DNA of 64,000 nt from Bacillus sp. M6-12 (GTDB taxonomy: Bacteria > Bacillota > Bacilli > Bacillales > DSM-1321): the NCBI RefSeq assembly GCF_002860285.1, contig NZ_PGVF01000031.1, positions 108,691 to 172,690 of the forward strand. The letters run 5' to 3'. The notes beneath the pieces are model-generated. The model saw only the letters and a list, made by a program, of their open reading frames with translations. It was not told the origin of the DNA and did not search any database. The position numbers and the translations under genes are program-made. Shown here one piece after another: positions 43,266-52,778 of this stretch; the stretch's first letter is position 1, and the number at the start of each line of letters is the position of its first letter.

Positions 43266-44864
43266 ATGAAACTCTCCCACACCCCGATCCAACTAAAGAT
43301 TACATTGCTGACTTTTGGAATTGTTGCCTTTTCGATTATAATCGGAGGATTGATGATTCTTGGGAATATTGTGTCTGTTAAAGAAGAAGAATCCGGAAAA
43401 CGGACCATGATAACAGCCCATACTGTTGCAGAGCTTCCTGAAGTCCAAGAAATGGTTCAGAAGCCCAATGGATGGCATTCTTTAAATAGAGTAATTGAAA
43501 ATATCCGGTTTATTCATAATGCTGATTATATCGTAGTATTAAATCAGGACCGAATCCGCTATTCCCACCCGGTTTATTCTAAACTGGGAACAGTCTCACG
43601 AAGCAAGGATGAAAGCGCTGCATTTGCAGAACATGTTTACTTATCGAAGGCTAAAGGGGAATTGGGGATATCGGTCAGAGCTTTCGTTCCTATATTGAAT
43701 GAAAGAAAAGAACAGGTGGGTGTTGTGATTGTAGGCAATATTTTGCCCACCGTACAAGATTTAGTCTTTGAATCCCGGAATAACATTGCCCTTTTATTGC
43801 TCCTGACTCTCTTATTTGGGGCGCTGGGTTCCTGGCTGCTGGCCCGTCATATTAAAAAAGAAACATTTCAGCTTGAGCCGCATGAAATTTCACGAATGCT
43901 GGTTGAAAGGACGGAAGCTTTTAATGCGATGCACGAAGGTGTCATTTCGATTGATAATCTTGAAAACATTACTGTTTTTAATGAAAAGGCAAAACAGATG
44001 CTCGATATCAGCGGGAATGTGATCGGCAGGAAAATTTGGGAAGTCATTGATGATACCCGCCTTCCGGAAGTGCTTTACAACACAAAGCCGATATACAATC
44101 AGGAAATACAGGTCCAGCACAAGAACATTCTATCGAATCGCGTTCCTATTAACGTGGATGGCAAAACCATTGGTGCTGTTGCCATTTTCCAGGACCGTAC
44201 AGAGGTTACTAAACTCGCGGAAGAGCTCACAGGGGTTAAAGCATTTGTAGAGGCTCTGCGTGTCCAAAATCACGAGCACATGAACAAACTACATACCATT
44301 GCAGGTTTAATTCAGCTTGGCAACCTGGAGAAAGCTCTTCAATATGTATTTAAAACGACGGAAGAGCAGGAAGAAATGACACGGTTCCTAAGCAAGCATA
44401 TTCACCATGAAAGTCTGGCAGGACTGCTTCTGAGCAAGGTGGCCCGCGGCAAGGAACTTGGAATTGAGCTGATTATTGATAAAAACTCCCGCCTGGAACG
44501 GTTTCCTGAGGATTTAGACCACCATGATTTTGTATTAATACTAGGGAATCTAATTGAAAATTCCTTTGCAGCTTTTAAACATTCAAGTGAACAAAAGAAA
44601 CAGGTCTATCTCTGCATCCATCATGATGAAACAGCCTGCCATATCGTTCATGAAGATAATGGTCCGGGCATTCCAGCTTCCATACAGGATCAGATTTTCC
44701 AGTATGGCTTTACTACTAAAGGAAATGAAGGATCCGGCATTGGCCTTTATTTAATTTCACAGATAGTCGAAAAGGCACATGGGAAGCTTTCCATAGACTC
44801 AATACCTAATGAAGGGACAGCATTTTATTTGTCTTTCCCAATGAAAAAATCCAAGGAGGGATAA
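43266..44864 (+). CDS. dctS: C4-dicarboxylate sensor histidine kinase
   Basis: 532 residues, CitA/DcuS type. Two membrane helices (about 13-33 and 173-193) flank an extracellular sensor domain. A PAS domain (about 215-315), the Spo0B-like phosphoacceptor helix with His about 337 (VQNHEHMNKLHTIAG) and the kinase ATP-binding domain (ENSFAAF, EDNGPGIP, GSGIGLYLI) follow. CGGAGG precedes the ATG. It is followed by dctR after 3 bp. Ligand inferred from neighbours. Confidence 0.9.
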   Translation: MKLSHTPIQLKITLLTFGIVAFSIIIGGLMILGNIVSVKEEESGKRTMITAHTVAELPEVQEMVQKPNGWHSLNRVIENIRFIHNADYIVVLNQDRIRYSHPVYSKLGTVSRSKDESAAFAEHVYLSKAKGELGISVRAFVPILNERKEQVGVVIVGNILPTVQDLVFESRNNIALLLLLTLLFGALGSWLLARHIKKETFQLEPHEISRMLVERTEAFNAMHEGVISIDNLENITVFNEKAKQMLDISGNVIGRKIWEVIDDTRLPEVLYNTKPIYNQEIQVQHKNILSNRVPINVDGKTIGAVAIFQDRTEVTKLAEELTGVKAFVEALRVQNHEHMNKLHTIAGLIQLGNLEKALQYVFKTTEEQEEMTRFLSKHIHHESLAGLLLSKVARGKELGIELIIDKNSRLERFPEDLDHHDFVLILGNLIENSFAAFKHSSEQKKQVYLCIHHDETACHIVHEDNGPGIPASIQDQIFQYGFTTKGNEGSGIGLYLISQIVEKAHGKLSIDSIPNEGTAFYLSFPMKKSKEG

Positions 44865-44867
44865 CAC

Positions 44868-45578
44868 ATGGATGATAAATATATTAAAGTGCTGCTGATA
44901 GAAGATGATCCTATGGTACAAGAAGTGAACAGGCAGTTTATTGAACGCCTTGATAATTTCAGGATCATTGCAACTGCATCAAATGGTGAAGATGGAATCA
45001 GAAAAATCAGAACACTATCCCCCGATCTTGTCATTCTGGATGTTTTCATGCCCTTAAAGGACGGGATTACAACTCTATATGAAATAAGGAAGGAACAACT
45101 TGATGTAGATGTAATAGTTGTTTCTGCTGCTAACGACCAGCATACGATAAGGAAAATGATCCAGAACGGAGCTTTCGACTATATCATTAAGCCTTTTAAA
45201 TTTGAAAGACTTAAGAAAATACTTAAAAAGTATTACCTGTTTAGGACTCAAATTGCCATGGATGCACTCATGTCCCAAAATCAGCTTGACCAAGTGCGGT
45301 TCCAAAACGGTAATTCTTCCGTACTTGTTGAAAAAGGGGTACAGGAAACTTTGCCAAAGGGACTCAACGAAGCAACCTTAAAGCAGATCTATGAGTTCCT
45401 TACTAAACAGGATAGCGCACTCTCTGCTGAAGAAGTAGCGGATGGTATTGGAATTGCAAGAGTAACGGCAAGAAGATATTTAGATTATTTAAAGGAAACC
45501 GGCACCTTGGAACTGGACATGCAATATGGAGGCATCGGTCGCCCCGTCAATAAATATATATTGAAATATATTCGATAA
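44868..45578 (+). CDS. dctR: C4-dicarboxylate response regulator
   Basis: 236 residues. Receiver domain (1-125) with acidic pair Asp13/Asp14, phosphorylation site Asp58 (LVILDVFMP) and Lys about 109 (YIIKPFKF). The C-terminal HTH (about 180-230) is the CitB/DcuR type with VADGIGIARVTARRYLDYLK. It is activated by DctS. It starts 3 bp after the dctS stop. Its usual target, the dicarboxylate transporter gene, is not in the window. Confidence 0.9.
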   Translation: MDDKYIKVLLIEDDPMVQEVNRQFIERLDNFRIIATASNGEDGIRKIRTLSPDLVILDVFMPLKDGITTLYEIRKEQLDVDVIVVSAANDQHTIRKMIQNGAFDYIIKPFKFERLKKILKKYYLFRTQIAMDALMSQNQLDQVRFQNGNSSVLVEKGVQETLPKGLNEATLKQIYEFLTKQDSALSAEEVADGIGIARVTARRYLDYLKETGTLELDMQYGGIGRPVNKYILKYIR

Positions 45579-45592
45579 GGTTTTTAACGGAA

Positions 45593-45736
45593 CTAAGATT
45601 CCGTACTGTTCTTTTTTTTCATGAGCTTTGAAAGTTCGTCATCACAAAAATTAGTAATTTCTTTAATAACAATAGCAGGCATTCCTCTATCAATTAAAAT
45701 CTCCGCTATAAGATAAGGTTTGTCAGTACCATTCAT
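45593..45736 (-). CDS. Unrecognised 47-residue small ORF
   Basis: A short frame on the minus strand, convergent with dctR: MNGTDKPYLIAEILIDRGMP, then AIVIKEITNFCDDELSKLMK. CAGGGAATCGAT before the ATG offers a ribosome site. The composition is helical with a plausible helix-turn-helix spacing. I do not know the family. A chance ORF remains possible. Confidence 0.45.
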   Translation of the reverse strand: MNGTDKPYLIAEILIDRGMPAIVIKEITNFCDDELSKLMKKKNSTES

Positions 45737-45916
45737 ATCGATTCCCTGCCTTACTTATAAGATTTTTTTATCCTTAGCAGCATTATATAGGAAAAGGCAT
45801 AAAAGAAAAAATTGGCAAAATGCCTATTTTTAAAAAAATGTAATCAGAAATCGATTTTTTTCTCTCTGTACAAAGAGAATTTGAGGAATTTTTTTCTCTC
45901 AAAAATAGTTTTTAGC

Positions 45917-45938
45917 GGACTTCATCTGTACTTGTGAA
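45917..45938 (+). repeat. Dispersed repeat A, right-end fragment
   Basis: GGACTTCATCTGTACTTGTG resembles the right end of the two longer copies (GGAGCT(T)GACATCTGTACTTGATA). Only the end survives. Confidence 0.55.
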
Positions 45939-45963
45939 AAAATTTATACTTTCTTGTCTTTTT

Positions 45964-45994
45964 AAAAGAGCCCTGCATTCAAGCAGGACTCTTT
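45964..45994 (-). terminator. Terminator of menE
   Basis: AAAGAG-CCCTGC pairs with GCAGG-ACTCTTT with one bulge, followed on the minus strand by TTTTAAAAAG. Confidence 0.7.
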
Positions 45995-46018
45995 AGTATG
46001 CAGTGAGTTAACGCTGCA

Positions 46019-47515
46019 TTATAAAATATCTCTCAGTCTGTTTTTCAATTCCCGCCGGAGCAGTTTATTTGAAGAATTGCGCGGCAGCTGATTGCAAAAC
46101 AAAATTCTCTTTGGCACCTTATACGGAGCCAAAAGTTCACGGCAATGCAAAAGAGCTTCCTCCTCATGAAGAGATGCTCCAGGTTTTAATACAACAAATG
46201 CTACTGGAACCTTCCCCCATTTTTCATCTTCCATTCCGGTAACACCTGCTTCGAAAATAGCAGGATGCTTTGCAAGTACCGCCTCAATTTCAGCGGGATA
46301 CACATTTTCTCCGCCAGAAATTATTAAATCGGAACGCCTGTCCACTACAAATAAAAATCCTTCGTCATCCAGGTACCCAATATCTCCCGTAAAGAGCCAC
46401 CCATTTTTTATCGTTTGTACTGTTTCTTCTTTACGGTTTAAATATCCGCGTGTTACATTTGGTCCAGCTACGACAATTTCACCCGCTTCTCCTGCAAATG
46501 CCTCTCTGCCGTCTAGCTCAATTTTAAGCTGTGATGGAAACAATGGCTTTCCGGCCGATCCAATTTTTTCTATACTATATTCCGGTGCCAGGGTTACGAT
46601 TTGGGATGATGTTTCCGTCATGCCATATGTTTGATATACTGGAATCCCTTTTTGCACACACTGTTCAAGTAAATGAAGCGGGGCCGGGCCGCCGCCAAGA
46701 AGCATGCACCTAAAGCTTTCAGGGTAGTTGTCATCCTTAAGTCCGGCTGCCATCCTATTCAGCATCGCCGTCACTACAGAAACAATCGTCACCCCCCGTT
46801 CCTTAATGGCCCGATTTACTTCCTGCTCATTAAAGCTATCAAACAGTACCACCCTTATCCCATAAATCACGCTTCTCATTAGAATTGAAAAGCCGCTAAT
46901 ATGAAAAATGGGAACAGTGCACAGCCAGCAATCATCTTCCCGCAACCCTAAATTCAACAAAGATCCAACAGCGCTCCACCAATGATTCCCATACGTTTGT
47001 ATGACACCCTTTGGATTTCCGCTTGTTCCCGATGTATACATAATTGTTGCGGTATCCTGCATAAGAAACTCTTCTTGAAGTTGGAAACTTGCCTTGCTTT
47101 CCAAATACTTTAACTCTTCCTTGAAGAAAATAGGAACGTCAGGGATTTCTTCTTTAAAATCTTCTGCTTTTGAAGTAAACGCCTCTTCTGTAATAATCCA
47201 TCGGGCCTGTGAATCCCTGATTTGCCACGTCAGCTCTTTATTTGTGAGACGGCTGTTCAGCATTACAATTTCAAGCCCGGCATAAAAGGAAGCATGGATG
47301 ATTATTACACTTTCAGGATGGTTCCCGGCCAGAAGGGCTACCCTGTCTCCCTTTTTCATTCCCAAGCTGGAAAGGGTCTCTGCTGTTTGAGAGACGGTTA
47401 GATGTAATTCTCTAAACGTAACTGCTTTTTCCTTAAATTCCAGGGCAATCCGGTCGGGAGTAATCTCTGCTCTTTTTTTGAGCCAATTCGGCAATTTTTC
47501 CTGATTAAAATCCAT
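46019..47515 (-). CDS. menE: 2-succinylbenzoate-CoA ligase
   Basis: 498 residues, ANL adenylating superfamily. The P-loop motif YTSGTSGNPKGV (about 159-170), the A5 TYGMTET stretch, GDIGYLDDEGF and the A8 hinge GGENVYPAEIE are visible. It activates o-succinylbenzoate to its CoA ester in menaquinone synthesis. It is set apart from menB by 152 bp holding a hairpin, so it may have its own promoter or reduced read-through. menC, normally next, is absent. Confidence 0.95.
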   Translation of the reverse strand: MDFNQEKLPNWLKKRAEITPDRIALEFKEKAVTFRELHLTVSQTAETLSSLGMKKGDRVALLAGNHPESVIIIHASFYAGLEIVMLNSRLTNKELTWQIRDSQARWIITEEAFTSKAEDFKEEIPDVPIFFKEELKYLESKASFQLQEEFLMQDTATIMYTSGTSGNPKGVIQTYGNHWWSAVGSLLNLGLREDDCWLCTVPIFHISGFSILMRSVIYGIRVVLFDSFNEQEVNRAIKERGVTIVSVVTAMLNRMAAGLKDDNYPESFRCMLLGGGPAPLHLLEQCVQKGIPVYQTYGMTETSSQIVTLAPEYSIEKIGSAGKPLFPSQLKIELDGREAFAGEAGEIVVAGPNVTRGYLNRKEETVQTIKNGWLFTGDIGYLDDEGFLFVVDRRSDLIISGGENVYPAEIEAVLAKHPAIFEAGVTGMEDEKWGKVPVAFVVLKPGASLHEEEALLHCRELLAPYKVPKRILFCNQLPRNSSNKLLRRELKNRLRDIL

Positions 47516-47542
47516 AAAACCGCTCCAATCACCAATTATAAG

Positions 47543-47576
47543 AAAACAGCTTAACGAGCGGTGTCGTCAAGCTGTC
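47543..47576 (-). terminator. Hairpin between menB and menE
   Basis: On the minus strand, CAGCTTGACGA pairs with TCGTTAAGCTG with one mismatch, followed by TTTTC. It would terminate or attenuate the upstream men message before menE. Confidence 0.6.
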
Positions 47577-47667
47577 TGTCGCTTAATATAAGTTAGCCTA
47601 TTCTTCGGAAGCAGCTAAAGATGCAAAATTAAGCAATCTATCCTTCCGGAGAACCGCTTCTTTTTCA

Positions 47668-48486
47668 TCAAGGAAAACGAGGGAACTGGCCAAAGTCAGG
47701 CTTGCGCTTTTCCTTGAAGGCATCACGGCCTTCTTTTGCTTCATCTGTTGTATAGTAGAGCAGCGTTGCATCTCCGGCAAATTGCTGAATACCGGCAAGT
47801 CCGTCTGTATCAGCGTTAAATGCAGCCTTCAAAAAACGGAGAGCAGTCGGGCTTTTCTCCAGCATTTCCTCGCACCATTTTACAGTTTCTTCTTCCAGCT
47901 GTTCAAGAGGAACAACTGTATTAACAAGGCCCATGTCCAGGGCTTCCTGTGCACTGTATTGACGGCACAGATACCAGATTTCACGTGCTTTTTTGTGTCC
48001 CACAATACGTGCAAGATAACCGGAACCATATCCTGCATCAAAGCTTCCTACCTTTGGTCCAGTCTGACCAAATACTGCATTGTCTGCAGCAATTGTCAGA
48101 TCACAAACTATATGCAGCACGTGGCCTCCTCCGATTGCATATCCTGCTACCATGGCTACAACAGGTTTAGGGATAACACGGATTAGGCGCTGTAAATCCA
48201 GAACATTCAGCCGCGGGATTTCGTCTTCGCCTACATACCCTCCATGGCCGCGGACACTTTGGTCACCGCCAGAGCAAAATGCTCTGCCGCCTTCTCCAGT
48301 CAGGATGATAACACCTACGCTTGCATCATCTCTTGCTCTTGAAAATGCATCGATCAATTCCATTACCGTCTTTGGACGGAATGCATTATGTACTTGCGGG
48401 CGATTAATGGAGATTCTTGCAATTCCATTGTAATTTTGATAAAGAATGTCTTCATATTCGCGAACTGTTGACCATTCAATTGCCAT
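47668..48486 (-). CDS. menB: 1,4-dihydroxy-2-naphthoyl-CoA synthase
   Basis: 272 residues, crotonase fold. The oxyanion-hole stretches GGRAFCSGGDQSVRG and AGYAIGGGHVLH are intact, as is QTGPKVGSFDAGYG. It closes the naphthoquinone ring from o-succinylbenzoyl-CoA. AGGAGG precedes the ATG, which overlaps the end of menH by 11 bp. Confidence 0.96.
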   Translation of the reverse strand: MAIEWSTVREYEDILYQNYNGIARISINRPQVHNAFRPKTVMELIDAFSRARDDASVGVIILTGEGGRAFCSGGDQSVRGHGGYVGEDEIPRLNVLDLQRLIRVIPKPVVAMVAGYAIGGGHVLHIVCDLTIAADNAVFGQTGPKVGSFDAGYGSGYLARIVGHKKAREIWYLCRQYSAQEALDMGLVNTVVPLEQLEEETVKWCEEMLEKSPTALRFLKAAFNADTDGLAGIQQFAGDATLLYYTTDEAKEGRDAFKEKRKPDFGQFPRFP

Positions 48487-49309
48487 GTTTTCTCCTCCTT
48501 ATGTGTTTTAACAAAAACTCACTTATTATTTTACCAAACTTTTCGGGTTCTTCCACATGTAACGCATGTCCTGCATCATAAAAAATTTGCCGCTCACAGT
48601 CCGGCAAAATTTTCTGCATGGCGGAAGCGATGCTGGAAAACTTTTTATCAGCTTCCCCTGTTATCAGCAAAACAGGCTTTTCAAGTTCCGCTAAATGGTC
48701 CCACCACGAAGTTTGGCTCCCCGTCCCCATCCCCAGGAGGCTATTTGATAGGCCAATAACAGAGTTTTGAAGCCTGCCCTTTCTGATTAACTGTCTTCTA
48801 TGTTTGGGCAAAAGCTTTTGCGATGCAAATAAAGGAATGTTTTCCCAATAATCAACGAAATCCTCAATGCCACCCGTTTTGATTTTTGCAGCCAAATTAC
48901 TGTCTTGAAGTCTTCTTGCTTCCCTCTCCTCAGAGGTTCTCAACCCTGGTGTGGAACTCTCAAGCAGCAGCGTTCTAACCATTTCCGGATAAATACATGC
49001 AAAAGTGAGTGCCAGCCTGCCTCCCATCGAATATCCAAGCAAGTGTACCGATTTATATCCAAGGTCATTAATGATATTCCGCAAATCCTCTGCCGCCTTT
49101 TCAATTCGATAGCGATCGGGGTTCGCCGGGGAATCTGTATCCCCATGCCCGATTATATCAACCATTATCAGCTGGAATTGACTGCTAACTTCACCGATTA
49201 AAAAATCCCAGGCGGCAGATGATCCAGTAAAGCCGTGAAGCAATAGCAGCGGCTCTCCCTCTCCATGTACATGAACTGAATAAGCGACACCATTACTGAT
49301 TATTTTCAT
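48476..49309 (-). CDS. menH: SHCHC synthase (alpha/beta hydrolase)
   Basis: 277 residues. The nucleophile elbow is GYSMGGR (about 93-99) and the oxyanion loop HGFTGSSAAW (about 25-34); the His is in DAGHALHVEEP. It removes pyruvate from SEPHCHC to give SHCHC (B. subtilis YtxM). It overlaps menD by 17 bp and menB by 11 bp, so translation is coupled. Confidence 0.92.
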   Translation of the reverse strand: MKIISNGVAYSVHVHGEGEPLLLLHGFTGSSAAWDFLIGEVSSQFQLIMVDIIGHGDTDSPANPDRYRIEKAAEDLRNIINDLGYKSVHLLGYSMGGRLALTFACIYPEMVRTLLLESSTPGLRTSEEREARRLQDSNLAAKIKTGGIEDFVDYWENIPLFASQKLLPKHRRQLIRKGRLQNSVIGLSNSLLGMGTGSQTSWWDHLAELEKPVLLITGEADKKFSSIASAMQKILPDCERQIFYDAGHALHVEEPEKFGKIISEFLLKHIRRRKHGN

Positions 49310-51062
49310 TATTTTCCTCGATTAATGCATTGATTATTTCCTGGGAAACATAATTCCACAATTCTCGATGTTTTAGTACATTGCTTTCCCGATCAGTTGG
49401 GATTTCAATCACCTTGAGCCCATCAAGATTTACTGATTTTGACAGATTGTCCCTAAATTCATCCCAAGTTTCAACTCTTGAATAAGTTCCCCCATATAAA
49501 TGAACGGCATGAGAAAAATCAAGCCCGTGAGGTGTTCCAAACAGGACCTCAAAATGCTCTTTTTCAGCATACTGAGGAAGGAATGAGAATATCCCTCCAC
49601 CGTCGTTATTGACCAACAATATTGTTAGATTTAGCTTATGCTGCTTTGCAGCAAGCAAGCCATTCATATCATGAAAGAAACTCAGGTCGCCAACTACCAG
49701 GACTGTAGGCAGAGAAACAGTGCTAACGCCCAGTGCAGTAGATATAATTCCGTCAATTCCATTGACGCCGCGGTTAGCAAAAATCCTGACTTCTTTCTCA
49801 TTTTTGGTGAAAAAGGTATCAAGATCCCTGATCGGCATACTATTGCTGACAAACAGGTTTGTTTTTTCAGGAAGGTAATCCTGCAGAAGGGAAAATAACT
49901 TGCCCTCATTTAATTCCGTATCATCACGTACTGACATCAAAGCAGATACTGCTTTGATGTTAATTTTTTTCCACAGGTTAGTCCATCCGTTTGAGTCCTT
50001 TTCATTTAGCCGTGAGAGCATTTCGGTACAAAATAGCGTCTCATTACAATAAATCATCTGTGCCGTAATGCCTGCAGGCTCCCTCCAGCCTCCTCCACTA
50101 TCCACAACAATATGGCGGGCTTCGGGTTGTCGCTTCAAGAATTGTGTCAAAGCCTTTGAAACAGGCATGGCACCGAATCTGATAATAACATCTGGGTTCA
50201 GCTGCTCAGCTACTTGATCAAATCTGAGAAACGTATCGTAGGCATCTATGATCAAATCAGAACTATGGGCACCGCTGCGCAGCTGGGAAAGCGGGTCAGC
50301 CAATACAGGAAAACCTGATTTTTCGGCAAATGAGACAACTGCTTCCCGGAAGCCCGGGTTCTTAATATCTCCACAGACAATTAAACCTCTTTTGGAAGCG
50401 GAAAGATGCTTAGCTATCCGGTCAAAATGGTCCTGGGAGAGTGAAACATAACCACTTTGGAAATTGCTGTCTGTTTGGTTCTCCCTGCGTCCGTTGCTGA
50501 AATAATTATGCTGCTTTAGTACAGGGACAAGCGGCTCTCTCAGCGGGAAATTAAGATGCACAGGACCTGCAGGATCGTTGGCTGATGTCGCAGCAGCCCT
50601 TGCACAGACATTCCGGACATATGTTATCATGCTCTGGCTGCTTTCAGGCAAAGCCATTTCGGCAAACCATTTCACATGCTTTCCGTATAAGTGAATTTGA
50701 TCAATAGCTTGAGGCGCTCCCACATCCCTGAGTTCATGCGGCCTGTCAGCTGTAAGAACAACTAATGGCACTCTCGAATAATATGCTTCAACAATCGCGG
50801 GATAAAAGTTGGCAGCTGCCGTTCCTGATGTACAGAGAATCGCAACTGGCTTACCTAGAGCTTTGGCCATTCCAAGGGCGAAAAAAGCCGCAGATCGTTC
50901 ATCCACATTGATATGCACCTTAATATCAGGGTGCTCTGAAAGCAAAAGGGCTAGCGGGGTTGACCGCGAACCCGGGCAAACAACAGCATGTTCAATTTGA
51001 TTTATAGAAAGCTCATCAACAAAGGCCGAAAGATACGCGGTCATTGTTTCCCGTTCATTCAT
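49293..51062 (-). CDS. menD: SEPHCHC synthase
   Basis: 589 residues, thiamine-diphosphate enzyme. Visible are the N-terminal VCPGSRSTPLAL, the ThDP/Mg motif GDLSFFHDMNGLL...NNDGGGIFS and the catalytic Glu in VDERSAAFFALG. It adds succinyl semialdehyde to isochorismate. It overlaps menF by 8 bp and menH by 17 bp. GGGGGTC precedes the ATG. Confidence 0.95.
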   Translation of the reverse strand: MNERETMTAYLSAFVDELSINQIEHAVVCPGSRSTPLALLLSEHPDIKVHINVDERSAAFFALGMAKALGKPVAILCTSGTAAANFYPAIVEAYYSRVPLVVLTADRPHELRDVGAPQAIDQIHLYGKHVKWFAEMALPESSQSMITYVRNVCARAAATSANDPAGPVHLNFPLREPLVPVLKQHNYFSNGRRENQTDSNFQSGYVSLSQDHFDRIAKHLSASKRGLIVCGDIKNPGFREAVVSFAEKSGFPVLADPLSQLRSGAHSSDLIIDAYDTFLRFDQVAEQLNPDVIIRFGAMPVSKALTQFLKRQPEARHIVVDSGGGWREPAGITAQMIYCNETLFCTEMLSRLNEKDSNGWTNLWKKINIKAVSALMSVRDDTELNEGKLFSLLQDYLPEKTNLFVSNSMPIRDLDTFFTKNEKEVRIFANRGVNGIDGIISTALGVSTVSLPTVLVVGDLSFFHDMNGLLAAKQHKLNLTILLVNNDGGGIFSFLPQYAEKEHFEVLFGTPHGLDFSHAVHLYGGTYSRVETWDEFRDNLSKSVNLDGLKVIEIPTDRESNVLKHRELWNYVSQEIINALIEENNENNQ

Positions 51063-52464
51063 TTCTAAGACCCCCTAATGCGCTTAACATGGGTTTAAAT
51101 TTAATTTGCGTCTCTTTGTATTCGCTTTCAGGGTTGGAGTTTTCTACAATTCCACAACCGGCAAACAATGAGGCATTCTTACCCTGAATCAGAGCGGAAC
51201 GAATACCAACAGCAAATTCTCCGTTTCCATATCCATCGGTCCAGCCGATTGGGGCAGCATAAAAACCGCGCTCCAGCAATTCTGCTTCACGGATTATGAC
51301 CACTGCTTTATCCTTCGGGAGCCCGCCAAGAGCCGGAGTTGGATGAAGCTTTTCAATCATCTTAAAAATAGATGCTTCTTTTTTTCCAATTCCGGAAACA
51401 GGTGTATATAGGTGCTGAATATGGCGCAGCTTTAAAAGCTTCGGTTTTTCAGGGACCGTAATCTCGTTACATAAGGAACCCAGTGCGTCAGCTATCATTG
51501 ATACAACGTATTGATGCTCCATTAAATTCTTTTCATCAGCAAGAAGTTCTTCCCCCAGCTGTTCGTCTTCCATACTTGTTTTTCCGCGGGCAATGGAACC
51601 TGCCAGACAAGTTGAGAAAATTTCATTTCCTGTCTTCTTTACCAAGCGTTCCGGAGTTGCTCCCAAGAAGCAGTCACTTCCGGATTCCAGGCAGAATATA
51701 AAGCTTTCCGGCTGTTCATCCATTATTGTTTTTAAAACAACTTCTGAGCTGACTGAGTTTGAGAAAGTTAATCTCATTTCCCTGGCAAGCACCACTTTGT
51801 CTAGTTCAGTTGTTTTGATTTCTTCAATGGAATTTGCAACGGCCTGCTTCCATTGCTCTGTCTCCACTTCTTCTGCATCTGTAATTTCGGGCTCTGCCTC
51901 AGCAACAGAATAGAAATTTTCTTTCAGCAGAAGCTCACGCTCGCGAAGCAATTTTATATATAAATCGGCCCGATCCTCAGGACAGCAAATCACATTAGTC
52001 GTTAAGTAAGTTTCCCCGTTGGTCACTGTAACCATGAATTTTGGAAGATAAAATAGATTATCCCCAAATTGGTCCCAAAGAGCTGACGAGCTTTTTTCGG
52101 GATCAAATGAATAACCGCCGAACAGTAATGGCCCAGTGGCAGCAATATTCAGGATGCCGGATTTTACGCCATCTTGAATACGCCCATTCCATAGGTTTTC
52201 AATATTTTCATAACGGGAGCTATCAGGGTTTGCTTGAATCGTCTCAATCTTCCCTACACCCGCCAAAGTCAGATCTTTATTGGGATCCTGCCAGAAAAAG
52301 CGTTCCCCCGCAAACATGTCTTTGCCAGCATGGTAAAATGATAGGGGGGCGATTGGAGCGATTCTTAATACTTCACTGAACAGTATCTTTTTGTTTATTC
52401 TTGCAGCTTTTTGCAAGGCTTTATTTAAGCCTTCAGCAAGCTCAGTTTCATATGAAATAGCCAA
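51055..52464 (-). CDS. menF: Isochorismate synthase
   Basis: 469 residues of the chorismate-utilising family; characteristic motifs are LDKVVLAREM, FLGATPERLV, CLAGSIARGK and TPALGGLPKDKA. It converts chorismate to isochorismate at the start of menaquinone synthesis. The start is TTG with AAGGGGGGA 8 bp upstream. It leads the menFDHB message from the divergent promoter region shared with menA. Confidence 0.94.
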   Translation of the reverse strand: MAISYETELAEGLNKALQKAARINKKILFSEVLRIAPIAPLSFYHAGKDMFAGERFFWQDPNKDLTLAGVGKIETIQANPDSSRYENIENLWNGRIQDGVKSGILNIAATGPLLFGGYSFDPEKSSSALWDQFGDNLFYLPKFMVTVTNGETYLTTNVICCPEDRADLYIKLLRERELLLKENFYSVAEAEPEITDAEEVETEQWKQAVANSIEEIKTTELDKVVLAREMRLTFSNSVSSEVVLKTIMDEQPESFIFCLESGSDCFLGATPERLVKKTGNEIFSTCLAGSIARGKTSMEDEQLGEELLADEKNLMEHQYVVSMIADALGSLCNEITVPEKPKLLKLRHIQHLYTPVSGIGKKEASIFKMIEKLHPTPALGGLPKDKAVVIIREAELLERGFYAAPIGWTDGYGNGEFAVGIRSALIQGKNASLFAGCGIVENSNPESEYKETQIKFKPMLSALGGLRNE

Positions 52465-52515
52465 AAAAATCCCCCCTTATTTTTGCAAACTAATATCTCT
52501 GTTTAAACCTATTTA

Positions 52516-52545
52516 AAGATACACCCCCATTTGCAGGTATGTCAA
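52516..52545 (-). promoter_or_regulatory. Candidate promoter of the menFDHB operon
   Basis: On the minus strand, TTGACA (52545-52540), an 18-bp spacer and TATCTT (52521-52516) fit a sigma-A promoter about 50 bp before the menF start. Confidence 0.6.
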
Positions 52546-52658
52546 TCTTTGCGGGCCTATTTCCCATTGATTTTACCCCTTCTTTTCCTTATTATATATC
52601 TTGGTCCCTATCCATTGATTTTTCCTTTTTTATGGTGAGTGTAACATCTAAAAAGTCA

Positions 52659-52687
52659 TTGACACCCAGTAATCGTTTTTCTACACT
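52659..52687 (+). promoter_or_regulatory. Candidate promoter of menA
   Basis: TTGACA (52659-52664), a 17-bp spacer and TACACT (52682-52687) form a good sigma-A promoter about 90 bp before the menA ATG. Confidence 0.65.
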
Positions 52688-52778
52688 TAATAGTGGTAAG
52701 TTTTTATTACATTCCAGGTCAGCAAGTCCTTTCTGGTCACTTGCTCCCGGGCAAAATATACTTCAAGGGAGATACTAT

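Larger units (their letters stand above)
45737..46018. other. Gene-free stretch before the menE terminator
   Basis: A/T-rich DNA with no coding signal; it holds the end fragment of repeat A at 45917-45938 and the menE terminator. The small ORF promoter would lie at its left edge. Confidence 0.5.

Noticed and set aside
52539..52778. 80-codon N-terminal extension of menA
   Set aside because: It spans both divergent promoters and the extension looks unlike any prenyltransferase; a good ribosome site marks the later ATG.
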